In this document: positions 13,166-25,300 of the stretch, in pieces | Layout: each line of letters opens with the position of its first letter | Numbering within the stretch: position 1 is the first letter of the stretch | Assembly (NCBI GenBank): GCA_035222895.1 | Contig: JAVYIG010002197.1 | Location: 1 to 64,000, forward strand | DNA: 64,000 nucleotides | Reading direction: 5' to 3' | From: Strongylocentrotus droebachiensis | Taxonomy: Eukaryota > Echinodermata > Echinoidea > Camarodonta > Strongylocentrotidae | Made by a program: the position numbers and the translations under genes | Notes under the pieces: generated by a model | Database searches by the model: none | Seen by the model: the letters and a program-made list of their open reading frames with translations, nothing else | Told to the model about the DNA's origin: nothing

Positions 13166-14339
13166 ACGGACACATTTCATTGCTCCGGTTACATCTTCAA
13201 GTAAATGCCAAGCGTAAATTACTCGCTAACCGGTTGGGTGACAATATTGAGATATCACTAACTATACAGTTCACAACTAAATTATTCATATCCCTTGTAA
13301 ATTTGACGTTTTCTATGTTTCTCAAGAATGACTGGTTGAATTTGGGCCTTTCTTGAATACTGTTATAAGCTTTAGTATGTCACATTCTTATTTCATAAGA
13401 AACATAAATGGTGGAAAATAATTTGTCCACTTACTGGAATCTCAAAGCTTGCTAATGGTATGAATAATTTAGTTGTTAACAGTATAACTATATAATTAGT
13501 CTACCAATATTTCAAAGTGATCAGCAAATCAGTTTCTCTCTGATTACTATCTTGATTGACTTAGCTGTAGTCTCTTATTTTGTAAGATATAATTATGTAT
13601 AGTTTTGTAATGTTTTAAGTATTTGATAAATTGATTTGTACCTACTTATGTTTTTGAGAATGTGACATATATGTTAAAGCTGTTATTCAAGTATTCGATA
13701 AAGGTCCTACCTTCAACCAGTCCACCTTTCATTCAAGAAAAAACAAAAACATCAAATTTACTGGAGTGTGAATAATTTAGTTGATTTGCTGATTTATTAA
13801 CTGTAAGTATTGGCATTAAACTTGATATATCTGCAACTTAGATTCTGATCCCTGTGTATTATCATCTGTCATTGTTTAGAGCATGCAAGGTGGCTCTCAG
13901 CATGGAAGATCTTTCGGGTATTGTCATTAAACTTGCTAACATCTTCATCTTAGATTCCAAGCACTCGATATCAACTTTTCAGAGCCAGAACAGCCTTAAT
14001 TCAATATGAAACTATAATGAGTTAACACCGTTCTTGCTCTCGGCACACATCCCGAGCAGGAGCTCTGGAAGGTGCCTATTGAAACTTGGCAAGTGTCGGC
14101 ATTGATTTGGGAGTTTTTAATCAACAGACACCTTCTCCCCACCCCCCATCATGCCGTCTTCTCGACACGCTCCGATTGCCCACGTCCCACCCGATCAATT
14201 TCATATCCTAATAGCTGTCCAACCTCATATCTGGCCGCCGTAGCCGCCACGGTTGCCGACGTTGCCGCTGCAGCGCGAGATTCCTTGGAGAGGGAATGAT
14301 GCACCCTAAAGTGCAGTTGAATCAATAGCTTCAAGTTCA

Positions 14340-14900
14340 AGGCCTCTTGCCGTGCGCAATCTATCGTGAGCTAAAGGGGGTGTCTTGGGAGGAGTCAGGG
14401 GTAATCATCCCCCCCTTCTGAATTTTTTTATCAGGAATTGAGGTAGGGATGGGGAGTGGTACAGTGTACATGTATATGATGTTGATATCATCAAGAGAAG
14501 ACCTACTCTATCAATAGAGTAAATATCACTAACAATAAGAAGGCCTCTTGCCATGCGCAATCTATCGTGAGCTGAAGGGCGTGTCTTGGGAGGAGTGAGG
14601 GGTAATCATCCCCCCCCCCCTTCTGATTTATTTTTTAAGGAATTGGGGTAGGGATGGGGAGTGGTATATGTTGATATCATCAAGAGAACACCAACATTAT
14701 CAATAGAATGAATATCACTAACAATAAGAAGAGTGGGATTTCTTCTTTTGATAACAAAGAGAGGAGTAAGGGGTAATCATTCCCCATTCTGATTTATTTC
14801 ATCAGGTATAGGGATGGGGAGTGGTATATAGTGTTGATATCATCATCAAGAAAACACCAATTTTATCAATAGAGTAAATATCACTAGCAATAAGAAGAGT
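14340..14900. repeat. three-copy tandem repeat, about 190-bp unit
   Basis: Units begin near 14340, 14541 and 14729. The first two start with 'aggcctcttgcc.tgcgcaa' and run through 'ggaggagt.aggggtaatcat', 'tagggatggggagtggta' and 'tatcaatagagtaaatatca'. The third lacks the first part. Identity between units looks like 85-90%. Non-coding intronic satellite. Confidence 0.85.
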
Positions 14901-15003
14901 GAATTTTTTTTTTAAAATGACAAAGGGGATTTTTTCTTGGGCATTTCTGTGCCGTGAGTGACCATCAGAGATGGATACCTTTGATGTACAAGAAGCCACC
15001 ATT

Positions 15004-15081
15004 ATCATCATCATCATCATCATGATCATGATCATCATCATCATCGTCATCATAATCATCATCACCATCATCATCATCATA
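15004..15081. repeat. (TCA)n microsatellite
   Basis: About 25 imperfect TCA units with interruptions (gatcatgatca, cgtcat, accatca). It lies 600 bp before exon 2, and a related (GAT)n array follows the exon. The Met-rich antisense ORF here is the repeat read in frame ATG. Confidence 0.9.
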
Positions 15082-15430
15082 TCATTCTTCAGTGATATAC
15101 CCTCCTTCCCCATCGCTTGTTGATTGATGTGGCATGTAGTATGTACATGTAGGAATGATGTATGGGTGCATACTCGTATTTCAATTATCTGTTTGTGAGG
15201 GGGAGGGGTAGAAGATGTCTTGGTCAGGGGTGGGGTAGAAAATGTCTTGGTGAGGGGTGGGGTTGGGGAAGGAGTAGTGCTAGGAGATGAGTAGAGGACT
15301 GAGAAGGGTAGAGGGTTGGGGGGGGGGGGGTAGGACTACATTATACATTGATCATATGTTTATCTTCATGCTCTTGCAGGATGGTACAGCATTCATATTA
15401 TTTTTTACACTTGTGCATTGCTAGACAGAC

Positions 15431-15501
15431 TGAGAGAGAGAGAGCGAGAGAGAGAGAGAGAGAGAGAGAGTGAGTGGGAGAGAGAGAGAGATAGAACAAA
15501 A
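15431..15501. repeat. (GA)n microsatellite
   Basis: GA dinucleotide repeat with a few interruptions (gcgag, gtgagtggga), ending about 185 bp before exon 2. Confidence 0.95.
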
Positions 15502-15685
15502 TAGATGTGTATATTTGATACAATTTATTGAAGTAACATTTAAATTTTTAAAAATATCAGTATTAGATAGATTTGTGAAAATTAGCTTCCTTCATGCTTT
15601 ATGAATTTTTATATTTATTTATTTTGTTATCTCTTAATAATTAAATTGATCTTTTTCTCCATTTTCCTGTTTTTCTTCTAATCAG

Positions 15686-15744
15686 ATCCTCAGTGCTGTC
15701 ATCGAGTTAGGAGTCATCCGTCATGCCAGCAGACATGTGATCAG
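15686..15744 (+). CDS. RECK: RECK-like protein, exon 2 (first cysteine knot, N half)
   Basis: With the leftover G of exon 1 this exon encodes DPQCCHRVRSHPSCQQTCDQ. The pattern CC-x8-C-x3-C, followed by an acidic residue and Gln, is that of the first RECK cysteine-knot repeat (vertebrate: CC-x8-C-x3-C-EQ). In RECK these N-terminal repeats form the ligand-binding cell-surface part; repeats further along contact Wnt7 and GPR124, while the Kazal region downstream resembles protease inhibitors. Acceptor ...ttctaatcag| and donor CAG|GTGAGA are both good. It starts at phase 1 and ends at phase 0, fitting exons 1 and 3. A (GAT)n array begins 15 bp after the donor. Confidence 0.85.
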
Positions 15745-15759
15745 GTGAGAATCAGGAAA

Positions 15760-15768
15760 TGATGATGG

Positions 15769-15799
<31 letters not shown>

Positions 15800-16024
15800 A
15801 ATAAAGATGATAATGATGTTGATGGTGATGATGATGATGATGATGATGGTGATGAAGATGATGATGATGATGAGGGTGGTGATGATGATGATGATGATGA
15901 TGAAGATGATTATGATGATGATGACAATGATGATGAAGATGATTATGATGATGATAACAATGATGATGATGATGATGATGACAATGATGATGATGTTGAT
16001 GATGATGAATTGATGATGATGATG
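15760..16024. repeat. (GAT)n microsatellite beside exon 2
   Basis: About 265 bp of (GAT)n with scattered GGT, GAA, ACA and TTA variants. In one frame it reads as poly-Met, antisense as poly-Ile; neither is a gene. It begins 15 bp after the exon 2 donor site. Confidence 0.95.
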
Positions 16025-19000
16025 GCCATGAATACCAAGTAGCAATAGTGACATAATTTTGTAAAGCCTATAAAGGGCCTGTTTCTGTGTTTTATATCTG
16101 TCTAATATGTTAAGTGAAACTACTGCCAACAATATTTACATATATATATATTAATGCAAACTTGTTTCCCAGCGAACCAAAGTCGACATTCCTGATCTGC
16201 TATTCTGCTCAATTCACTGGTTCTTTCAAACTTTTTCAGCCAGTGTTTCAGTCACCCAGCCAGACAAAACAGCAAATGAAACTTGCATGTCTGACATGCT
16301 GATAGCCCCATAAAAGCAATAGTTTTATGGACACTCAAAAGCCAGTTCATGACCCGATGGGGACATTATGGACAAGTTTTATGGTCGAAAATGAATCAAC
16401 TGAGGTAGTTTGGCAATAGTTTATAGACCCTAAGTCAAGTGTGCAAACTTGTGCAAGCTGTCCTAGCTATACCAAGAAGTTACACATGTACTTCTGTGCT
16501 AGACATTGAAATAAAAGATACAAAAAATGCTCTATTTATAGGCATGTATGTTGGTGAAGAGGTACTGATTATTGCAACTTATTTTGAATTGTTTAATCAT
16601 CATCAATGATAAATAGTGATATGTCAGTTTATGACAGGTTCAGTGACCCAATCAAAATTGTATATCAAGTGTCTCTCCAAGTTCCTCGGTCTTGAGCCAT
16701 CCGTTTCAGCGTTTCATACCCTGTTGCTCCACATTCTGTGATTACATCGTCTAGAAACTAGAAAGCCTTTACGAGGTCTTCCCCTCTTCTTCTTTCCATC
16801 AATTTGTTTAATCCATTTGTATGAAATATAAAACACCTAAAGGCTTAATGGGTTGGGATGTTTCTTCTGCTCTTGCTTCAAATGGTTACGGTTGATTGAG
16901 CTCATTCTTTGAGTGAGTGGGAATTGCTTGAGTTGAGCTTCTAGAGATCTTAGAAACTTCTAACTCATTCACTTTTTCTCAAGAAGGGCTGATATGTCTA
17001 ATATCTCAAGCTCTAGTAGCTTTTTTAGGCTAATAGTAATGCACCTACTAAAGTCTGTACTCCTGAAGTTGCCTTTTTGGTCCAATCTGATGAACGGACA
17101 TGACTGATATGGAGCTCAACATCACATGACAACTAACATTCTTGAATGATCCCTCCGAGAGACGAACTCTGCCATGGGACCCTGGGATTGGGGTTTGGAT
17201 GGGAGAGAATAGGCACGCCAGGTTTTTTTTTGCTTTTTGTCCGTGAGTGAAATCTTCGTTGAATGCCTCCATCTGACAATTGCTTATTGATTGGCCACAG
17301 AGCAGAGAATGTGCTAGTGATAAATCATGATCAAGTGGTGCGTCCCAAGTCTGCCTGGGTGCATGTGAACTTTGTGGCGTACAATGTAGGTAGGTTGCAA
17401 CTTGGAAGCTAGAGAAATGAATGGACTTTTGTTTGGTTCTAGTAGAACAAGAGAACAAGAATTCCTTCATCGTGGCGTGAGGCTTATGTTGTGGTACAGA
17501 AGGAGTGCAAAAATCCTTAGATGTGGAGAGCAATTTGATCTGGATAGCTGCAAAAGATCTCTGGTAAACAACAAACAAACACAAAATATACATTGAAAAT
17601 GATACAGGCTTTGAGAAAGTCTCACTTTCAAAATGGCAAGTTCTGAAGAAGCTCGACCAAGTTAAAACATTTTACACTTCACAAGTCTTCAAATGTATTC
17701 ATCTCTTTGTAGAATAAAGAGTAGGTCTAAAAAATAAAAAATAAAATAAAAAAGCACATGAAAAGGGTTTTGCACACTTTAGTAGGATGCCAGTGATAGA
17801 CATTTACTATCATAAACCATGTAGAAAGAAATAAATCTGTTCAAAGAACAGTGCATACATTCTATCATCGATGATTTATGTACGAGACATTGTAGGATTG
17901 TTTGAACATGAATGTATCCTGGTTGATAAATAATGTCCGAGAAGGCTTAAAGGTAAATTTTTATAGTCCATGTAAACACAAATTTACAAGGCATCTGCAA
18001 AGAATACATTCACCAAGTCTATGTACATGTCTCATAATTTCTATACCAAATATTTGACATTATCTAGCGTGAATGAACAGCCAACCTCGGCGACAGAGTC
18101 AACGCACAATAACCGCACAGGCAGAATGTGCTGTTGTGAAGTTCGGAAAGTGCATGTGACCTTTATTCGTTGGGAGGCTTTCGAACTTCCTTCTGTATTT
18201 ATGCCGCAACGCGATGAATTCTTTGCCCATGCATCCATAGTGATGAGCAAGTCATTCATGATGGAACATTCCTTTTTTCTGAAGTGCGAAGAAAGGAAAG
18301 GAAAGACATAATTTGTCGGGTTGGAATCCCATTAATCATCCATAAATGTATTAATTTATCAAAGCTCACTGCTGTGGATAATCGATCATCAGATTCCTTG
18401 CGCTGGTTTGTTTGTTTAAGAATTGCTGATTAAATTTTATAAATGAGATATTTGGTTCTCTATTCCTCTCTTTTTCCTCTCATACTCTGTCCACTATCCA
18501 TCTCAATACCACTTTGTTAAGTTTGTTTAATGTGAGTGAGATAGAGTTTGTTTTGTTTTGTTTTTTACTCCAGACCAACTTATAACTCAAGTTCAGTCTT
18601 TGAATGTAAAAAGATTTTTTTTTACACCAATATTCTTTTTAATTAATAAGAGAGTTTGTTTAAAGTGATTCTCTCTCTTTTTGACTGAAGTTTCTTTACA
18701 AGTTTTGTTTGAATTTCAACAAGTCTGATTAAAGTCTTTTCATTGTTCAACAATTTTTATTTTTAATATAACGTCTTACGAGTTTTGTATAGATTTCAAC
18801 AAGTCCGAACAAAGTCCTTTCATTGTACAATGATTCTTTAAACGACGTTACTTTACAAGTTTTGCATAATATAGATTTGCCAATACTATAGGCCTTCTGC
18901 TACCTCCATCCTATTACAAATAGGAGCTGGTTCTACCAATGAGCACTCTAAATTAGCTCCATCCAGAAGATGTGAAGGTGAGAGCGGGCGGTGGGTTGTC

Positions 19001-19382
19001 ATGACGATCAAGCTGTGATGTCTGCTAAGATGACAAAGACCATTTGCATCATGTTCTGATGGATGCAGGGCCTAGACTGGGAGCCATTTAATGTGAATTC
19101 ATGTTTTCTGAGAGCATGAGTGTTCAAGACAAATGATGCTTGTCTTCATCCGTTCATTGTACGATCTATCTGCTCTTAACAAGCCTTTGTGCAACCTCCA
19201 TGTACTCTTAGATGCACAGAGGCTAATGTTGGATAGATTCACTTGTTGTGAAAAAAACTTAGTTCAACGAAGTAATTTGTTTGCATCATTTGTATATTTA
19301 GTTCTACAATTCTCCACCAAAGTATTACTTTTATGAAATTAACAGTGAATTGGAAATGGATGATCTCATTCATCAGTGATGG

Positions 19383-19452
19383 CCAGAGAGAGAGAGAGAG
19401 AGAGGGGGAGAGAGAGAGAGGGAGAGAGGGAGAAGGAGAGAGAGAGAAAAAA

Positions 19453-19485
<33 letters not shown>

Positions 19486-19495
19486 AAGAGAAGGG
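19383..19495. repeat. (GA)n-rich purine microsatellite
   Basis: About 110 bp of GA repeat with GGGA and GAAA interruptions. The Arg/Glu-rich ORFs over it are repeat translations. Confidence 0.95.
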
Positions 19496-21315
19496 GGTGG
19501 GAGGATGAGGATGTGGGTTTTAATCAATATACTGAATCTTTTGTTTGGAACCAGAAGGGGATTAACTTGTATACTTTAACACAGAGTAAACCCCTTTCTT
19601 GGTAGGCATTTAGAGAACTTGTCAGGTATGATATCATACTGGCATTATTTAGAAAGTGTTTGTATTAAAATCCTCAAGAACTCCTGAAAACAACAACCAA
19701 CTCGAAATGAATTTCCAAACTCTGAATGCAAAGTCCCTCCGTGACAGGAACCATCACTTTGCCTGACATGTTTCAGGCTTACACCCCATGACAAAAAATC
19801 AAAAAATTGAGCAAAAAAATGAGGGGAAAATGCTCAAACCTTTGCTTCTTCTTTACAGAGGCAAGAATTTGAAGAATGCTTTTTGCTCCAAACGACGGTC
19901 GGTTGTTGGTACCCTGCGATGGGGCAAAGACGGGGTCACTGCTCCGACCGGTAAAGTACACAAAACGGAGGCATTCAATGCTCAACCGGGTCAAGTTTAA
20001 ATTTGAGGCGGGGGATTTCAAAGGAGGGCCTGACAAATCATTGCTGCGAGGGGGCAGAGGGGTCCTGCCGTAATTGGAAGCGGCGTATGTTAACGGGATG
20101 TTTGTGGGGTCCATTCGTAATGTTCCAAGCCTTTTCCGCGCTGGAAATGTGTTGGAAGAAGTTGACATGTTTGTCTTTGAGGGTTTATGTCATTAGTTTG
20201 TCATCATAACTTGTGAGATTCTCATCCGAGACCAAAAGCTGTAGAGTTGGAACTTGGAAGATAACTCCTTATGAATAAGTGGAGACTGGAAAATTAAGTC
20301 ACCTGAGCTGCAGTTTTTTTCTTGACTCTACCTGTTGATTGTTATTGATAAGAAATATGAAGCTTTAATATTCTACTTCACAAAGTATATTTGATCATGC
20401 ATTATAAAAGATAAATCCCCACATTTAGTATACAGACTTTTTCTATTACAAGAACCTGTAAAATATATACAATGATCCTCTTTCATTCACTTGTTCTTAT
20501 TAACAAACTTACAAGTTAAAATAATCAATAAAGGCTGCTGAAATAATTGGGTGTGATTGGCTGTTTGCATATTTATCATTTAATTTTGGCATCCATTATT
20601 GATAAAAAGTTCACAAAACAACTTTCAGGACCTGTTGTGCAAACGCTCATACAAGCATACAGTTCTGTATTTTAACTAAGTCAAATTGTTGTTTTGCTGA
20701 AAATATGCCAGTCAAATTAGCGTACCAACATTTTTGTATTTCCTTCAAACTCTTTGGGTTCCTTATTTTGCTGCCAAAGTAATGAAATATTACCTTATTC
20801 ATTTATTTCTTGATATGAAAACAAATTGTTGTCAAGAATAAAACTTTTACTTTTTAGTTCGATCAAGTTCTTTATCGAGGTAGCTCTTTGGTTTGAAAGT
20901 AGCTGGAAAAGCAAACTCTTGGGAGACTATAGAATTATCAAAACCAGACCATACCATTTTAGATTCTCTAGGCTTAGTATGGCTGAGAAATTCGCCACAG
21001 TAGTGATTTCTTGGGACATTTATAACAACCAAAACAGTCCGTACTCAATTCACCATAATGAAAGACCGGTTGCCGCTAATTTAACAACCATTACGGCTAA
21101 GTTTGTCTAGTTTCCCAGGAGGGGGCGAGCGCGCAAGCTCCACCGGCCAAAGACCATGGGGAGCAGTTAGCAGCAGTCGATTTCAAAACTTGGTACTATG
21201 AGAGCATGGTGAGAGCAAGGCTAAAGGAAAGGGAATACCGTGTCTCAGGACTTTCTAATATCCAATTTCCAAAGGCAGTTTAAGTTATGAATTAATTTTC
21301 CGCTATTGTTGATAC

Positions 21316-21318
<3 letters not shown>

Positions 21319-21350
<32 letters not shown>
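21319..21350. repeat. (GA)16 microsatellite
   Basis: Uninterrupted GA dinucleotide run of about 32 bp. Confidence 0.95.
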
Positions 21351-21352
<2 letters not shown>

Positions 21353-22299
21353 AAATGAAAGGAGAGAAAGAATCAAAGCACGAGCGCTTTAAAAAAAAAG
21401 GTCTAAAAATGTTGCACTATCCATGAACTTAAACACAGTGAGTGGATTGTTTATTCTACTTTTCACGGTATAAAGCAAGAATGAAGGGGAGAAGAAATCA
21501 AAAGAACGACGGAGAGGAAAATAGCCAAGAACCTAGAAGAAAAGGACCGGTTTGTGGCGTTTGGGGGCACAAAAGCGGAGAGAAAATAGAAACTTGGTGC
21601 GTTGAGTACTCTAAGGAGTATGGTTAGGTCTTGGGCCCTTAGGCTGCACAATACTTTGAGGATTTTAATTGACACCTATGCATTTTTTTTACTTTGATGT
21701 TAACTAGCTTTTTTTTACCCCTTTCTCAGTCATGTCTGACATCGTGATGCAGTCATGCGGAGCATGTTTTTTCGTCCTAATATGGACTTGATTTTGATTA
21801 AATTTAGTTTTTAGTCATATCAGAGTAATATATAAGCTGGTATAAAGGAGAGATACCATATATTGGGATATGAAAGTATCTATAATGGTAATATTATTTT
21901 AATGATGATTGTATATTGGATATTTAATGACAGTAAAACAAAAAGTGACATAGCACTTAGCAGTTACAAATTAAACTTTTTGCAAGAAACAATATACACA
22001 AATTCTTGATAAGAATTTAGATTTTGGGAAGAGGATCTTGTGAAGTTGTATGTATTTATCAGATGCAAATTGGGAGGTTGTTCCATGTTGTTCCATGTTT
22101 TATTGATACAACTACTTGTATTGAACAATGTTTTTCGGTTCAGGAGGGTCTGGATTTTGAAATGATAGTTCAGATTTGTCAATCATTGAGCAGAGACAAT
22201 AAATGGGTATGTACTGCGGTGGTACATAGAGTAATAGAACCAAATTGATATACCGGTACAAGTGTATTGAATAGTGTTTTTGTAAAGCTGATAATTCAT

Positions 22300-22388
22300 A
22301 TCATCTGTTTAAGAGCCCAAAGGGCATTAACATGTACTCATTTAAGTCAAAGTTAATGCCCTTTTGACTGTCAACAGACGATTTTGTT
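22300..22388. repeat. small foldback repeat
   Basis: 'AAAGGGCATTAAC' near 22319 is mirrored by 'GTTAATGCCCTTTT' near 22351. The flanking arms are also partly complementary (atctgtttaagag against caacagacgat). The whole forms a hairpin of about 90 bp, resembling a tiny MITE. A terminator or RNA gene role is not supported. Confidence 0.5.
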
Positions 22389-25300
22389 AGAAAGTAGGAA
22401 GTTGGGATCATATAGGGATTGGCAAATCTCTTTTCCAAACTCTAAGAACAACATGTGTCAGACAGGTATAAAATCATTTCCCATTGCAATACTGTTTGGA
22501 TTATTGAAAAAAATGTCACATGGGATGAATTTAATGAAACCCTTGAGAAGTTGAGCTTCAGATAGCCACAGTACAAATGTTATTGATTACTGTGTGGAAT
22601 TCTCATTTGTCAACTGAACTGGATTGGGTCAGTGTTTTCCTGAATGCCAATTGTACTCATGTTCATGTACTGTACGTGTAAGTCTTTTAGAGAAGACTGT
22701 ATATACAAGAATATTTTTCTTACAAACTTAACACGTGTAAATTTGAAGAACTTTACACTTTTAATTGTTTTGGATGCCAGTGCTGTATCTTGTATTAACG
22801 TCTGTCCATTAATAATGACAGATGAAAGATGCCATTAGGATTAGAATTTTATCATTACGTAAAACTTTGACTGCTGTGCCCATGATGTCAAAATCAATCT
22901 CTACTCGCTGAAATTAGAATCCTTCTCGACACATTGATTCCTTTTTTTTCTTATTTTTAAAATCAAATGTCAAATTGAAGTCGTGAGTATTGAGTAAGAG
23001 GAGTAGACGGAGGAGTAGGAAGAGGAGGCAGCTAGAAGCCATGTGTTTAAAGAGTAAGAAATTTCACCCAACGCAACGTTTGGCGGAATATTAGAGAGCA
23101 ATTTTGGGAGGGTGTGTTTTGCTGATTATGAGCGGCCAGGCATTGTGTGATAAATCAATAAAAGTTTGACGTAAAGTACAAGCGAACTGTCCAGATAGTC
23201 TGCGCCTAGGTGTCTTGTATATCACGACTTCTATTCCTGCCTTGTCGAATTAAAGACAGGGAGGAAAAACGAAAGCGGTGAAAATGAGACGATCGCGTCA
23301 AGGACGTTGTCATTGCAAGAGATAGGATGATTTTTCGGAGCTTCGGCGATGACGATCGGCCGGCGAAAACTTGTGGCATGTTAGAGGCACGATGCCTGTG
23401 GGCTATGTACCGTAGGATATTTGTGACGTTGGAGGGAATGTGTGCACGGCTTGTTAGTTCGTCGTTAGGATCTCTCCCAAATGGCCCAAGGCGGAGGGAG
23501 ATGAGGACATCTGATAGGAAATGGTCGCAGCGTTAAAAAAAAAATGGACTGCCTGCCTTGTGCTTAGGGGGTTTGATACAAAGAATTTGAATGCAGATTC
23601 AATACAAATAATTATTGTTTTTAGTCGATTTCCCCCAAAACAATCTTAAGGTGTGTACAAACTGAATAGTAAATCTTGAAAATCCTTTTGGGATTTGAAT
23701 AAATTGGGTTTGAAATCACAAGTTGTGTATGAATTTCTTAAACTTCTTATCTTACAGAGCTTGAAACCTTATTCATTTTGCTAGCAAATCTATATTGGTC
23801 TGATTGTTTCTCTTCTGCTTTAAATTGAGTTACATCATTATGCAACTTTAAATAGAATCAACAAATTCTGAAATGAAAGTACACTTGTCTGTGCATGTAA
23901 TTGTGTATCGATCCATTACTTCTTGTTAAAGGTCATAAACGACGAATGTGATGCATACGAATGAATGTATGCCTAAATTGTTATCTCACAACATGATTGA
24001 CTCGTCAGCATGTACATGTACAATGATGGCTTGAAGTAGATTGCATGCACAAACCCATGTCAGTTGTGATGCATATTACAGAAGGTCTGAGCACGAAGAC
24101 TATACAGAGAAAGCAATCAATAGGTCCTGTATACTGTAGCTGCTTCTGATAACAAGAGATAGACAGATTATAGGCTCTGCTGAAGACTGTATGGAATTAT
24201 GTTTTTTTTTAAGTGTCAAAATAGAATCTGTGCTTGCAGACTAGGCTTAAAGCACTCTCGTCAACCTCCGCCCTACATTACATTAGGGAGTTCTGCTCAA
24301 TTAAGCAGAATCTGCAGTAAACAATAACACTGATGGTTTCACTTAATTAATATCCTGTATGTATGATGGGAGAGCACTATACCCCTGGACAAGGGGACTG
24401 ATTTTGTGCCATCTGGATTATGTCAAATGGACAGAATTGCATTGATTTGTTTGGGGTGATGGAAGAATTGGGATGGCAGGGTAGGTAGGCAGGCATAGGG
24501 GTTGTCTGACACATGCTCCTGCATTAACCGCTCCACATCAATAGCTCCATATCAATTGTTTCTTGTCAGTTTTAAACCACTCCGAGGGGGGGGGGGGGGG
24601 GTGAGGGTTAATATGTTAACTGTCTGGGTTTTTTGTATACATGCACTCTGATTTGATTATTCTAGAAACGTTTTTTGATAAAGTAAATTTCCAATTTCAC
24701 AATTTTCACATAGGGCCTACATTTCAAGTATATTACTTTTCGTAAGCATTCTTGAACTGACCTACATGTATTATATATGCTAATTGTCTTTTTGTTGGGC
24801 CTACTGTTTTAGAGCACTTTAGTTCAGACTTCAGTTTTTCCTAGTTCCACATGTTGACTTGCCTTATTCCACTACTACTACTCTTTTTCTCATGTTTGAT
24901 AGCATGCCACGCTGGGCCTTCATACTTCCTGCAGTTCATAGTAAACCCACAATGTCAATCACTATAAATGCATGCAATTTAGCATACCCAGCCAGAACAT
25001 TATTTTCCCTCCCATGTTCTGTAAGCAAAGGAAAAGAAAAGGAAAGAAAGAAAGAATTAGGAGTGGTATGGAAACTGCTATAATGGGGCTTGCTTTTGTG
25101 GAGAATGGGTTGTAACGCCTGGTGCAAGATCAAAATTATGACATGAATAGTTTTTCACGTGACTGAGCCCCTTACACAGTAGAGGAGGTACACGGGAGAC
25201 AATGGCTGTGAAAAGACGAACAATTGGGAGGCACGGAGGCGTTAACATCGCAGAGTTTTGTTGGAACGCAGCCCCGAGGAGAGACTTGCTCTGGAAGCCG

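Larger units (their letters stand above)
4503..15685 (+). other. RECK: intron 1 of RECK-like gene (11.2 kb)
   Basis: Bounded by GTAAGT at 4503 and a pyrimidine-rich acceptor (ttttcttctaatcag) ending at 15685. It contains microsatellites, purine tracts, short tandem duplications and one MITE, listed separately. The rest (for example 4600-8100, 8900-10900, 11350-12200 and 13000-14300) is AT-rich unique-looking DNA in which I see no further exon. A 75-codon stretch at 5290-5517 is open on both strands in compositionally complex sequence but matches nothing I know. Confidence 0.65.

Noticed and set aside
15752-16132. 126-codon poly-Ile and 84-codon poly-Met ORFs
   Set aside because: Both are readings of the (GAT)n microsatellite.
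19779-20168. 129-codon antisense ORF
   Set aside because: No motif and no supporting context. Length is compatible with chance in this size of window.
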